From an uncultured Oscillospiraceae bacterium (GTDB lineage Bacteria > Bacillota > Clostridia > Oscillospirales > Acutalibacteraceae): a stretch of DNA of 33,452 bases. The stretch's first letter is position 1; each line of letters begins with the position of its first letter. Under the pieces are notes generated by a model. It saw nothing but the letters and a program-made list of their open reading frames with translations, was not told where the DNA came from and made no database searches. The position numbers and the translations under genes were made by a program. Of the stretch, positions 8,695 to 17,039 are shown piece by piece. The stretch spans positions 1-33,452 of the forward strand of contig URPR01000013.1 of the NCBI GenBank assembly GCA_900549775.1. Reading direction: 5' to 3'.

Positions 8695-9744
8695 ATGAGT
8701 TTACTTGACATTAAGTCTATGTTTTTATCTGAAATAGAAAGTGATTTCCAGCAAAGTAACTTAGCTAAATATAGAGCTAAACAAGTTTATAGCTGGTTAA
8801 CTAGTGGTATTACTTCTTTTGACGAAATGACGAACCTTTCTTTAAGTCTTAGAGAAAAATTGAAAACCAAATACTACATTGCCAATTGCATTATTGAAAA
8901 AAAATTAGTTTCAAGTTATGATGGAACTGTAAAATATTTATTTAAATTAAACGATGGCGAATACGTAGAATCTGTGTTGATGAAGTACCACCACGGATAT
9001 ACCATTTGCATTTCCACACAGGTTGGCTGCAAAATGGGATGTAAATTTTGCGCAACCGGTATGAGTGGTTTTTCGAGGAATTTAACTCCTTCGGAGATGA
9101 TATCACAAATACAAAGAGCTCAATTGGACAATGGCGTTAGAATATCGAACGTAGTACTTATGGGCATGGGTGAACCGCTCGATAATTACGACAACGTTTT
9201 ACGCCTTTTAAAGTTAATATCTGATTCTGATGGAATGAACATAGGTGCAAGGCATATTTCATTATCTACATGCGGTATAGTCGATAAAATATATAAGCTA
9301 GCTGAAGAAGGGTTGCAAATAACTTTGTCAGTGTCGCTACACGCTCCTGAAGATAAATTAAGAAATGATATAATGCCAATTAATAAAAGGTTTAATGTGG
9401 ATGAACTTCTTTCGGCTTGTCGCTTTTATCAAAGCAAAACAAATAGGCGAATCTCGTTTGAATATGCTATGATAGATGGCTTAAATGACAGTGAAGAATG
9501 CGCGAAAATTCTCTCTAGAAAATTGAAAAACATGCTATGTCACGTGAATCTGATTCCCGTGAACAGCAATGGCTCTAAAAGTATATATAAAAAAAGCGGT
9601 AAAGAGAACTTAGATAAGTTTATAAAAATTTTAGAAAGAGAAAAAATACCTGTCACAGTGAGAAGAACTTTAGGTTCGGATATACAGGCGTCTTGCGGTC
9701 AACTTAGAAGGAATGTCAGCCTAAAAGGAGGGGAAAGTTTTTGA
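8695..9744 (+). CDS. rlmN: Dual-specificity rRNA/tRNA adenine-C2 methyltransferase RlmN
   Basis: This radical-SAM enzyme of 349 residues has the cluster motif CxxxCxxC at Cys112, Cys116 and Cys119 (CKMGCKFC). It also has the family blocks GMGEPLDNYDNV and SLHAPEDKLRNDIMPIN and, near the C-terminus, TVRRTLGSDIQASCGQL with the second catalytic cysteine. RlmN methylates A2503 of 23S rRNA and A37 of some tRNAs. The gene sits 12 bases after rsmB, and its stop overlaps the start of the phosphatase gene (TTGA). Confidence 0.96.
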   Translation: MSLLDIKSMFLSEIESDFQQSNLAKYRAKQVYSWLTSGITSFDEMTNLSLSLREKLKTKYYIANCIIEKKLVSSYDGTVKYLFKLNDGEYVESVLMKYHHGYTICISTQVGCKMGCKFCATGMSGFSRNLTPSEMISQIQRAQLDNGVRISNVVLMGMGEPLDNYDNVLRLLKLISDSDGMNIGARHISLSTCGIVDKIYKLAEEGLQITLSVSLHAPEDKLRNDIMPINKRFNVDELLSACRFYQSKTNRRISFEYAMIDGLNDSEECAKILSRKLKNMLCHVNLIPVNSNGSKSIYKKSGKENLDKFIKILEREKIPVTVRRTLGSDIQASCGQLRRNVSLKGGESF

Positions 9745-10469
9745 AGATTTTTGCTAAAACAGATAAAGGAATGGTAAGAAGTATAAACCAAGACTGTTTT
9801 GATTTTGAGGTTGTTGACACTAACTTTTCGTGGGCATTGGTTTGCGACGGTATGGGTGGAACTAATTCTGGTGAAATAGCAAGTAATCTTGCGCGTTTGT
9901 GTGTAAAAAATGAAATAAATAAAAATTATAAAAATGGTTTAACAGAATGCGAAATAAAAAATTTGATGTTGGAAAGTATATCGAAATCAAATAAAGATAT
10001 CCTAGAAAAATCTTTAGAAAATAAAGAATATGAAGGTATGGGAACCACTATTGATTTAGCTGTGGTTATCGGCGATAAATTGCATGTAGCTCATGTGGGA
10101 GATAGCAGGGTTTATTTGATTTCAAAAGATAAAATCGAGCAAATTACGACCGATCATTCTATGGTACAGGAGATGCTAGACAGTGGCGAAATAACCTCAG
10201 AGCAGGCAAAAGTTCACCCTAAAAAGAATATTATTACAAGGGCTTTGGGCGTTCATGAACAGCTTAATACTGATTATGTAAACAAAAAGCTTGAAAAAGG
10301 CGATGTGGTGTTTATGTGTACTGACGGCCTTTCAAATTATATAGACATGGAAAATATTTTGAAATATATTAATAAATATAAAGAGCAGGAACTTGTAGAA
10401 AAATTCATATTAAATGTTAATGAACTGGGCGGAAATGACAATACTACAGCGCTGGTAATGTATTGCTAG
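9741..10469 (+). CDS. prpC: PP2C-family Ser/Thr protein phosphatase (PrpC/Stp)
   Basis: The 242-residue protein has the PP2C metal-binding motifs: NQD near residue 16, CDGMGG at 35-40, HVGDSRVY in the middle, CTDGLSNYI and the terminal GGNDNTTALV. It removes phosphate from Ser/Thr residues, opposing the kinase encoded immediately downstream. The start is a TTG at 9741 overlapping the rlmN stop by four bases, with GGAGGGGAA upstream. The phosphatase-kinase-rsgA order is conserved in Firmicutes. Confidence 0.94.
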   Translation: MKIFAKTDKGMVRSINQDCFDFEVVDTNFSWALVCDGMGGTNSGEIASNLARLCVKNEINKNYKNGLTECEIKNLMLESISKSNKDILEKSLENKEYEGMGTTIDLAVVIGDKLHVAHVGDSRVYLISKDKIEQITTDHSMVQEMLDSGEITSEQAKVHPKKNIITRALGVHEQLNTDYVNKKLEKGDVVFMCTDGLSNYIDMENILKYINKYKEQELVEKFILNVNELGGNDNTTALVMYC

Positions 10470-10486
10470 CAAAGGGAGATATTTAC

Positions 10487-12559
10487 ATGGACAAATATAT
10501 TGGTAAAATGTTAGATGGAAGATATGAAATTCATGAACTGCTGGGAAGCGGTGGAATGGCTGTGGTTTACAAAGCTTATGATGTTGATGAGAAAAAAACT
10601 GTAGCTATAAAAATCTTAAAAGACGAGTTTTTGGACAATGAAGAATTTGTAAGGAGATTTAAAAATGAATCTCAAACCATAGCTATGCTTTCACATCCGA
10701 ACATAGTGAAGGTTTTTGATGTGAGCTTTGGCGACAATTTTCAGTATATCGTTATGGAGTATATCGATGGAATTACATTGAAGGAGTATATTGAACAGCA
10801 AAGCAAAATAAAATGGAAAGATGCAGTCTTTTTCACCACGCAAATCTTAAAAGCGCTAGAACATGCCCATGAAAAAGGAATAGTCCACAGGGATATTAAA
10901 CCGCAAAATATAATGTTGCTAAAAGATGGAACCATAAAGGTAACGGACTTTGGTATAGCGAAATTTTCAAGTTATGAAACAAGAACCATGACCGGCAAAA
11001 CAATAGGTTCTGTGCATTATATTTCTCCTGAGCAAGCTAGGGGAGACGCTACTGACGAAAAAGCTGATATTTATTCTGTAGGCGTTATGCTATATGAGAT
11101 GCTTACAGGACAATTACCTTTTGAAGCAGACAACGCTGTATCGGTCGCCATTATGCAATTACAGTCTGACCCTAAACCGCTTAGAGATGTCGATGGAGCA
11201 ATACCGGAAGGACTTGAAGAGATAACCCTTAAAGCTATGCAGAAAAACCCGAAATTTAGATATAAATCAGCTACAGATATGTTATCGGCTATCGAAGAGT
11301 TTAGGAAAAACCCGAGTATTAGATTTGAGTATAAATATTTTAAGGACGAAAACCCTACAAAGTATATTGATGTTATAAACTCAGTGAAGGGCAATAAGTC
11401 GCAACAGAACTATGGAGACGAATATATAGAAGACGATAGCGATGGCAAAAAATCTTCTAAGGCTATAAGCATAGTTGTGGGAGTTGGAATTGCGGTTGTT
11501 GTTTTATCGGTAGTGCTAATTTTAGGTCTTTTAACAGGATGGTTTGGTCTGAGTGCGAAAGATGTCGATGTTCCTGACTTTATAGGCAAAAAGGCTGTAG
11601 ACGTAGTAGACAGTAATGAATATAATTTCGAATGGAAACTGGAATATGCTTATGATCCAAACAAAAATGAAGGCATTATAATTGATCAATATCCTAAAGC
11701 TGGATCTAAAAAAGTAAAAGAAGGTTCTACTATTACGCTTACTATAAATAGCTCAGGGGCAAAAGTTACGGTGCCAAGCTTAAAAGGGAAAACTGAAGAG
11801 GATGCTAAATCAGCTTTAAAAGAAGTAGGACTTTTGTATGAAGTTTTATCTGTGGAAGACAGTGAAACAGCTCAAGGCGTTGTTATAGGTTCTGATCCAC
11901 AGGAAGGAAAAGAAGTAACTGCAAGCAGCACTGTGAAGATTTTCGTAAGCAAAGGCGCAGGAGATAAAAAAGTTACAGTTCCAAACGTAATAGGTAAGTC
12001 ATTAGCGGATGCAACTAACGAGCTTGTAAGTAAAGGCTTGAAAGTTTCTGAAAACATAAAGAAAGAAAACAGCTCTAAAGCAAAAGATGTGGTTATTGCG
12101 ACAGATCCTCTACCGGGCGTAGAAACAACCGAAGGTAGCGCGGTTACATTAACTGTAAGCACCGGGGAAAAAACTGAAAAGAAAATACCTATATATGTAG
12201 ATTTGCCAAGCACCGTAAGCCGTGAAGTTTCATTGAAAGTATATATAGACGGCGCTTTAGACGCAAATAATTCTAAAACTTTGATACCGTCTTATAACAC
12301 GACTTATACTTTAACAGTAACCGGATCTAGCGGCAAAAAGAATGTTGTAGTTAATCTTGACGGACAAAAATATAGGGTTTACGAAGTAGATTTTGACTCA
12401 GACAATGTGAAAACTATTTCTTCGCATACTTTTACTTCGTCATCGACGACACAAGAACCGGAGGCGCATAATTCAAACTTAAATATAGTGAAACAAAGTG
12501 TAAACAGACAGCAAGTTAAAAAAGCTTCACATGATAAAAATAGAATGCTGAGGCATTGA
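10487..12559 (+). CDS. prkC: PASTA-domain Ser/Thr protein kinase (PrkC/StkP type)
   Basis: The 690-residue protein has a cytosolic Hanks-type kinase domain: glycine loop GSGGMAVV at residues 20-27, catalytic HRDIKPQN from 134 and DFG at 154-156. One membrane segment follows (about 326-352), then three PASTA repeats (about 360-425, 426-495 and 496-566) that in this family bind peptidoglycan fragments outside the cell. A tail of about 125 residues of unknown fold ends the protein. I start at the ATG at 10487, which has AAGGGAGA eight bases upstream; a more upstream TTG (10463) lacks such a site. Such kinases adjust growth, cell wall synthesis and germination. Confidence 0.95.
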   Translation: MDKYIGKMLDGRYEIHELLGSGGMAVVYKAYDVDEKKTVAIKILKDEFLDNEEFVRRFKNESQTIAMLSHPNIVKVFDVSFGDNFQYIVMEYIDGITLKEYIEQQSKIKWKDAVFFTTQILKALEHAHEKGIVHRDIKPQNIMLLKDGTIKVTDFGIAKFSSYETRTMTGKTIGSVHYISPEQARGDATDEKADIYSVGVMLYEMLTGQLPFEADNAVSVAIMQLQSDPKPLRDVDGAIPEGLEEITLKAMQKNPKFRYKSATDMLSAIEEFRKNPSIRFEYKYFKDENPTKYIDVINSVKGNKSQQNYGDEYIEDDSDGKKSSKAISIVVGVGIAVVVLSVVLILGLLTGWFGLSAKDVDVPDFIGKKAVDVVDSNEYNFEWKLEYAYDPNKNEGIIIDQYPKAGSKKVKEGSTITLTINSSGAKVTVPSLKGKTEEDAKSALKEVGLLYEVLSVEDSETAQGVVIGSDPQEGKEVTASSTVKIFVSKGAGDKKVTVPNVIGKSLADATNELVSKGLKVSENIKKENSSKAKDVVIATDPLPGVETTEGSAVTLTVSTGEKTEKKIPIYVDLPSTVSREVSLKVYIDGALDANNSKTLIPSYNTTYTLTVTGSSGKKNVVVNLDGQKYRVYEVDFDSDNVKTISSHTFTSSSTTQEPEAHNSNLNIVKQSVNRQQVKKASHDKNRMLRH

Positions 12560-12563
12560 TTTG

Positions 12564-13451
12564 ATGGAAACTTTAAATGGAGTTATTTTAAAAGGCATAG
12601 GCGGTTTTTATTACGTAAAAACCGCAAAAGGAATTTACGAATGCAAAGCCAGAGGAGTTTTTAGAAAACTTAACTTAAAGCCATTAATAGGGGACAGAGT
12701 GAAAATTTCTGTTGAGTCACAGGGGTATGCCAGTATAGAAGAAATTTTTCCAAGAAAAAACGAGCTTATAAGGCCGCCTATTTCAAATATTGATCAGCTG
12801 CTCGTAGTTGTGTCTGCTTGTGACCCGGAGCCGGACTTGCTTGTTACTGACAAATTGACTTCGATAGCAATAGATAGAAAAATAGAACCGATTTTGGTTG
12901 TATCCAAAGTTGATTTGAAGGAACCTTATGAAATCGAAAAAATTTATAAAAAAATTGGTGTAAATGTTATTCTGTTCTCTAAATTTAGAGAAAATTCTAT
13001 TAATGAAATAAAAAGTGTGTTAAAAGGAAAAACGACAGCTTTAGCGGGAAATTCTGGGGTAGGAAAGTCTACCATTTTAAATATGTTGGGTGAAGATTTT
13101 GCAATGGAGACAGGCAAAGTTAGCAAAAAACTTGGCAGGGGAAAGCATACTACTCGACACGTTGAGCTGCATCCGCTTTCATTTGGAGGGTTTGTTGCAG
13201 ATACTCCCGGATTTTCAAATTTAGATATTGGAAAATATAAATTAATAGAAAAAGAAAACTTACAATATTGTTTTAAAGAATTTGAACCGTATATAAAAAA
13301 ATGCAAATTTGCTTCTTGTAATCATACAAAGGAAAAAAGCTGTGCTGTGGTAGAGGCACTGCAAAATGGACAAATAAGTGAAAGCCGGTATAAAAGTTAC
13401 ATTTTCATGCTGGATGAACTAAGAAAGTCAGAAATGCTGAAATATAAGTAA
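12564..13451 (+). CDS. rsgA: Ribosome small-subunit-dependent GTPase RsgA
   Basis: The 295-residue protein has an N-terminal OB fold and a circularly permuted GTPase domain. The motifs come in the order G4 (SKVD, 114-117), G1 (GNSGVGKST, 162-170) and G3 (DTPG, 213-216). The C-terminal zinc knuckle has Cys247, Cys252, His254 and Cys260. RsgA acts late in 30S ribosome maturation. I chose the ATG at 12564 over a TTG at 12561. It ends the housekeeping block and is followed at once by a strong hairpin. The rpe and thiamine pyrophosphokinase genes that often follow rsgA in Bacillus are absent here. Confidence 0.95.
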   Translation: METLNGVILKGIGGFYYVKTAKGIYECKARGVFRKLNLKPLIGDRVKISVESQGYASIEEIFPRKNELIRPPISNIDQLLVVVSACDPEPDLLVTDKLTSIAIDRKIEPILVVSKVDLKEPYEIEKIYKKIGVNVILFSKFRENSINEIKSVLKGKTTALAGNSGVGKSTILNMLGEDFAMETGKVSKKLGRGKHTTRHVELHPLSFGGFVADTPGFSNLDIGKYKLIEKENLQYCFKEFEPYIKKCKFASCNHTKEKSCAVVEALQNGQISESRYKSYIFMLDELRKSEMLKYK

Positions 13452-13481
13452 AAGGCCACCCTTAATTAAAGAGTGGCCTTT
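13451..13481. terminator. Bidirectional terminator between rsgA and the zinc-ribbon gene
   Basis: A perfect 9-bp inverted repeat, AAAGGCCAC (13451-13459) and GTGGCCTTT (13473-13481), with a 13-base AT-rich loop. It starts at the last base of the rsgA stop codon and lies 14 bases from the end of the convergent minus-strand gene, so it can serve both. Confidence 0.8.
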
Positions 13482-13494
13482 GGCTGTTATGTTT

Positions 13495-13890
13495 TTATTT
13501 AGCTTTTAATATTGCAATGTTTCCTATAACAGGTAATTTTTTAAATTTTCCTTTTGCTACGTTTACTATTCCTATAATAAATAAAACAAACAAAAATAGA
13601 CTAAAGCAAGAAAGTACTGGGTAAATAAACAACGGCAGCACATCTATTCTTGAGAGTATAGTGCAAATTACATTAAAAATTAGTAAAATGAGACCTTGGT
13701 TTGCGTGAAACCTTGCAAACTTAGATTTTGGAGCAGCAAAGATAGGTATCAAAACAAGAGGTCCAAAGTACGCTAATACAGCCATAAGTTTATTTTTTTT
13801 GACGTCTTCATCTTCAATGGTTGAGTTGCATTTTGGACAGATTATTTCCTCATCCGATACTTCAGTTCCACAAAAATTGCATGTTTTCAT
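13495..13890 (-). CDS. Zinc-ribbon membrane protein (DUF4870/Tic20-like)
   Basis: This 131-residue protein begins with a zinc ribbon (Cys4, Cys7, Cys18, Cys21). After a short charged linker come three to four hydrophobic segments containing FARFHANQGLILLIF, the characteristic block of the DUF4870/Tic20-like small membrane proteins. The function of the family is unknown. The ATG at 13890 has GGAGGT on the minus strand about 8 bases upstream and its own promoter. The gene is divergent from the recombinase gene and shares the palindrome-containing spacer with it. Confidence 0.8.
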   Translation of the reverse strand: MKTCNFCGTEVSDEEIICPKCNSTIEDEDVKKNKLMAVLAYFGPLVLIPIFAAPKSKFARFHANQGLILLIFNVICTILSRIDVLPLFIYPVLSCFSLFLFVLFIIGIVNVAKGKFKKLPVIGNIAILKAK

Positions 13891-13933
13891 AAGAATACCT
13901 CCATAAATATTATGTTAAAACATCAACAAACAT

Positions 13934-13962
13934 ATTATAACAATAAACTGCAAAAAAGTCAA
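13934..13962 (-). promoter_or_regulatory. Promoter of the zinc-ribbon membrane protein gene
   Basis: Read on the minus strand: TTGACT (13962-13957), 17 bases, TATAAT (13939-13934). The distance to the ATG at 13890 and the ribosome site fit. Confidence 0.6.
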
Positions 13963-13978
13963 ACAGTGCGTTTTTCAT

Positions 13979-14016
13979 TTTTAATTATACAAAATAGTTA
14001 TTTTGTATAATTAAAA
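13979..14016. repeat. Perfect 17-bp inverted repeat, candidate operator
   Basis: Arms at 13979-13995 and 14000-14016 are exact reverse complements (core TTAATTATACAAAAT), separated by four bases (AGTT). It lies between two divergent promoters, 10 bases upstream of the recombinase -35 box and 17 bases upstream of the zinc-ribbon -35 box. A terminator makes little sense between divergent genes, so an operator is the more natural reading. Confidence 0.6.
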
Positions 14017-14026
14017 GAGTAAAAGC

Positions 14027-14056
14027 TTGATTATTTAAAATTTAAAGTGTTATAAT
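14027..14056 (+). promoter_or_regulatory. Promoter of the Xer-type recombinase gene
   Basis: TTGATT (14027-14032), 18 bases, TATAAT (14051-14056), about 36 bases before the ATG. GAGGT near 14081 is the ribosome site. Confidence 0.6.
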
Positions 14057-14092
14057 TAATCTGTACATTTTGAATTTTTTGAGGTTTATAAA

Positions 14093-15073
14093 ATGAAAGT
14101 TTCAAGCTTTAACGCAGCGCCTGTCCCTATTAAAGAGTTTTTAAATTATATGCAAAATGTAAAAGGAAAATCACCAAGAACGATTGATGAGTACTACCTG
14201 GATCTTCGTACTTTTTTTAGATATATAGAAAAATTTAAATATTCTTCCACTTCAGACTCAACCGATTTGAATGACATTGATATAAGTGCTGTAGACATTG
14301 AAATGATAAAGAATATAACTTTAACAGACATTTATGATTATTTTAATTATATTACTTCTGAAAGAAAAAATAATGCATCTACTAAAGCCAGAAAAGTTTC
14401 CTGTTTAAGGTCATTTTTTAACTATCTGTCTAACAAAACTCACCAAATAGATGAAAATCCTTGCAAAGAACTTGACACGCCTAAAAGGAAGGCTTCCCTA
14501 CCCAAGTTTTTAACACTAGAAGAAAGCCTAAACCTTCTAAAAAGTGTAAGTGGTCCTTATAAGGAAAGAGATCTGTGCATTTTGACGCTTTTTTTAAATT
14601 GCGGCATGAGATTATCTGAGCTTGTCAATATAAATTTAAGTGATATACGATCTGATAATACTTTGCGTTTGACGGGAAAAGGAAATAAAGAAAGAATAAT
14701 TTATTTAAACGATGCTTGTAACTTTGCTATAAAAAACTATTTAAAAGTTCGACCAGTAAATGGAGTTATAGATAGAAATGCTTTGTTTATAAGCAAACAA
14801 AAAAAAAGGATTAGCCCCAAAACCGTTCAAGCTTTAGTATACAAGTACATTTCTAAAGCAAACCTTGAAAATAGAGGATATTCTGTTCATAAACTAAGAC
14901 ATACAGCAGCCACGCTTATGTATCAGCACGGAAATGTAGATATAAGGATTTTAAAAGATATATTAGGGCATTCAAACTTAGGTACTACCGAAATATACAC
15001 CCACCTTTCCAATAAACAAATCGAAAGAGCTATTTCTTCAAACCCACTTGCTAATAAGATGCGCAAAAATTAA
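14093..15073 (+). CDS. Tyrosine recombinase, XerC/XerD type
   Basis: The 326-residue protein has an N-terminal SAM-like core-binding domain (about residues 12-120) and a catalytic domain with a complete active site: Arg173, Lys196, His266, Arg269, His293 and the nucleophile Tyr302. The blocks LNCGMRLSELVNI, HKLRHTAATLMYQHG and LGHSNLGTTEIYTHL are those of the Xer family, which resolves chromosome dimers at dif with FtsK. The length is slightly above the usual 300, because of a longer linker near residues 50-70. It is monocistronic, with its own promoter and terminator, in host-like low-GC DNA. XerC and XerD cannot be told apart by eye, so no symbol is given. Confidence 0.88.
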   Translation: MKVSSFNAAPVPIKEFLNYMQNVKGKSPRTIDEYYLDLRTFFRYIEKFKYSSTSDSTDLNDIDISAVDIEMIKNITLTDIYDYFNYITSERKNNASTKARKVSCLRSFFNYLSNKTHQIDENPCKELDTPKRKASLPKFLTLEESLNLLKSVSGPYKERDLCILTLFLNCGMRLSELVNINLSDIRSDNTLRLTGKGNKERIIYLNDACNFAIKNYLKVRPVNGVIDRNALFISKQKKRISPKTVQALVYKYISKANLENRGYSVHKLRHTAATLMYQHGNVDIRILKDILGHSNLGTTEIYTHLSNKQIERAISSNPLANKMRKN

Positions 15074-15124
15074 TAATACAAAAAGCCTCTCTCAAAATAA
15101 AATTGAGAGAGGCTTTTTGTATTA
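15074..15124. terminator. Bidirectional terminator between recombinase and AAA+ genes
   Basis: A perfect 22-bp inverted repeat, 15074-15095 against 15103-15124, with a GC-rich centre (AGCCTCTCTC) flanked by A and T runs that give a U-tract in either direction. It overlaps the stop codon of the minus-strand gene and starts directly after the recombinase stop. Confidence 0.9.
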
Positions 15125-16486
15125 TGCGGCAGCAGCAACTTCAGTTGTTTTTACTTCTTCGCTTGCTGAACCTGATAATTCATTTGTTGCAGAGACTTGA
15201 TTAGGTTTATTTAAATCAGGTGACTTTGTTTCTTCATTATCTGAATTCACTAACTCATTTACTACAAAGTCTTGCTTAGATTCGTCATAAGAAACTCTAT
15301 ATACTTTTCCTACATAATTTCTATTTCCCGATTCCTTAAGCACTACATCTGTTAAAATAGTTTTGTTTATGGAGTCAATAAAAGACTGAATGGGTCTAGC
15401 ACCTTGATTTATTTTCTCTGTCAATTCAGCTATCTTTTCTACGGAGTTCCCGAAATCGACATAAAATCCATAGGATTGATAATAATGTTTTTGTAAATCA
15501 TCGCAAGGTGTTTGAGCTATTTTTTTATATTCTTCCCTATTTAGGTTATCAAAAATTATAAAATTGATTCTATTTAAGAAAGCTTTGTCATGTTCCACAT
15601 AAGTACGAGACCCGGATCCGTCATCGTTATGTTCAGCTTTTGTTATAGATCCTAAACTTTCGTTTGATGTAATAATAAATGTTGCTCTAGAACAGTCGAT
15701 CACTTCACCATTAACTTTTACATAACCTTGGTCTAACATAGTTCTGAGTTTTTCATCCAGATCCTTAGTGTGCAATTTGTCGTATTCATTTATTATAACT
15801 ACCATATTGGGTGTAGACTTTAGTTGAGTCAACAAAGGTGACATTTCGTAATATTCGGAGTTATTCATTTTTTTAGTTCTCATTCCGAACAATTGATCTA
15901 CAACACTTGCTTTTTTAGATTCTTTGTCAATGTCTGATGGTTCGACTATGTAAGGTTTAGAGTCTTTACCCGTAAGAACTTTAGTTAAAATTTCTGCAGT
16001 TAGAGACTTTCCTACACCGGATGGTCCAACTAAATAGATTAAGTTAGCCCCTCTTTTTTTAGAAGTGCCTGAAATCCTTTTGTTACATTCATCCACTAGA
16101 TTTATAACAAATTTTCTAATTTTTTCTTTAGCGCTATCTTGTCCTTTAACACTTTGTAGATACTCATCTAAAATTTTTACAACTTCTACAGGATCGGTAA
16201 TAGTTTCAATTGTACCACAATTTGATTTTGCTTTATAAGAATTATACATTTCATTAAAAAATGAAATCCCCATTACAGGAACCACATAACCAGCAACAAG
16301 TGCAATCCCTTTAAAAAAAGATCCAAACATAGATGAGACTCCACTACCTACAAATTTAGCAGTGTCTAACACAATGTTATGGTTTGAGGTATCAGTTTTT
16401 GCATTTGCAGCAAGGGTATAGTGAGAAAGACCCGTGCTAGAAATAGTTATACATGCACAAGTTAAGATTGATAAAAACTTATTCAT
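15122..16486 (-). CDS. Membrane-anchored AAA+ ATPase, Clp/torsin-like, function unknown
   Basis: The 454-residue protein has two hydrophobic segments: a signal-like one at about residues 3-27 and a second at 57-77. A single AAA+ domain of the ClpB-D2/torsin type follows. Visible motifs are Walker A GPSGVGKS (154-161), a Walker B strand VVIINEYDKLH with Asn233 where Asp is normal and Glu234 kept, sensor 1 TSN (Asn275), arginine finger FLNRI (Arg306) and sensor 2 GARP (Arg364). The C-terminal 50 residues are low complexity and end in Ala. Whether or not the first segment is cleaved, the second should cross outside-to-inside and put the ATPase in the cytosol. There is no Clp N-domain and no protease partner nearby. 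The gene is monocistronic with its own promoter and AAAGGAG ribosome site. I recognise the fold but not the function. Confidence 0.75.
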   Translation of the reverse strand: MNKFLSILTCACITISSTGLSHYTLAANAKTDTSNHNIVLDTAKFVGSGVSSMFGSFFKGIALVAGYVVPVMGISFFNEMYNSYKAKSNCGTIETITDPVEVVKILDEYLQSVKGQDSAKEKIRKFVINLVDECNKRISGTSKKRGANLIYLVGPSGVGKSLTAEILTKVLTGKDSKPYIVEPSDIDKESKKASVVDQLFGMRTKKMNNSEYYEMSPLLTQLKSTPNMVVIINEYDKLHTKDLDEKLRTMLDQGYVKVNGEVIDCSRATFIITSNESLGSITKAEHNDDGSGSRTYVEHDKAFLNRINFIIFDNLNREEYKKIAQTPCDDLQKHYYQSYGFYVDFGNSVEKIAELTEKINQGARPIQSFIDSINKTILTDVVLKESGNRNYVGKVYRVSYDESKQDFVVNELVNSDNEETKSPDLNKPNQVSATNELSGSASEEVKTTEVAAAA

Positions 16487-16538
16487 AAATTCGTACTCCT
16501 TTTGTTGTTAAAATTGATTTTACAGCTGTATAGTAAAT

Positions 16539-16567
16539 ATGATAATATATTTTTTGTAATTTGTCAA
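16539..16567 (-). promoter_or_regulatory. Promoter of the AAA+ ATPase gene
   Basis: Read on the minus strand: a perfect TTGACA (16567-16562), 17 bases, TATCAT (16544-16539). The leader to the ATG at 16486 is about 45-50 bases. Confidence 0.6.
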
Positions 16568-16587
16568 TTATTGTTTTGTATATACTT

Positions 16588-16603
16588 AATCAATATGTTG
16601 ATT
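16588..16603. repeat. Inverted repeat AATCAA-TATG-TTGATT upstream of the AAA+ promoter
   Basis: A perfect 6-bp inverted repeat with a four-base spacer lies about 20 bases upstream of the -35 box of the AAA+ gene. It is a possible activator or repressor site. The DNA here is very AT-rich, so chance is a real alternative. Confidence 0.3.
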
Positions 16604-16725
16604 GATTTTTGTTGAAATTTGAGATAATATACGGATGTTATATATAAGTTTTGATTTTAATGAAAGAATTTTATATGTTTAGATAACTCATTATAATAGA
16701 TGAGGAATAGATCGAATTTTTTATT
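16604..16725. other. AT-rich spacer downstream of tRNA-Ala
   Basis: No ORF, RNA gene or clear terminator was found. Together with the flanking promoters, the tRNA and the secA leader it makes up the 553-base gap between the AAA+ gene and secA. Confidence 0.5.
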
Positions 16726-16801
<76 letters not shown>

Positions 16802-16813
16802 AAGAATGTCAAT

Positions 16814-16842
16814 ATTATATCATGGCTAAAATGTAAAATCAA
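16814..16842 (-). promoter_or_regulatory. Promoter of tRNA-Ala
   Basis: Read on the minus strand: TTGATT (16842-16837), 17 bases, TATAAT (16819-16814), placing the transcript start about 6 bases before the tRNA 5' end. Confidence 0.6.
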
Positions 16843-16872
16843 CTAGTGTAGCTTATATTTTTTAAGTAAATC

Positions 16873-16900
16873 TTGATTAAATAGTTTTTTGTAGTATAAT
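16873..16900 (+). promoter_or_regulatory. Candidate secA promoter
   Basis: TTGATT (16873-16878), 16 bases, TATAAT (16895-16900). It would give a leader of about 130 bases. The leader is AT-rich with weak A/T hairpins and ends in an AAAGGATG ribosome site before the secA ATG. Confidence 0.5.
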
Positions 16901-17039
16901 ATTTCAATAACAAATATTAATCCAAGTTCATTTACTTTGTGATTTTTTTTAATTTTTTAGTAAAAAAACTAGCTTTTTTATTTATTTTATGTTATCATAA
17001 TCGTAGCTATTTTTTCTTAAAAGAAAGGATGTAACTTAA

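Noticed and set aside
14093..15073. The Xer-type recombinase as integrase of the element at 28801
   Set aside because: It lies nearly 14 kb away in host-like low-GC DNA, with housekeeping genes (secA, tRNA-Ala) in between, and has Xer-like motifs and its own promoter and terminator.
16945..16985. Mutually exclusive hairpins in the secA leader (attenuator)
   Set aside because: The stems consist almost only of A-T pairs in AT-rich DNA, with no leader peptide or stable terminator stem.
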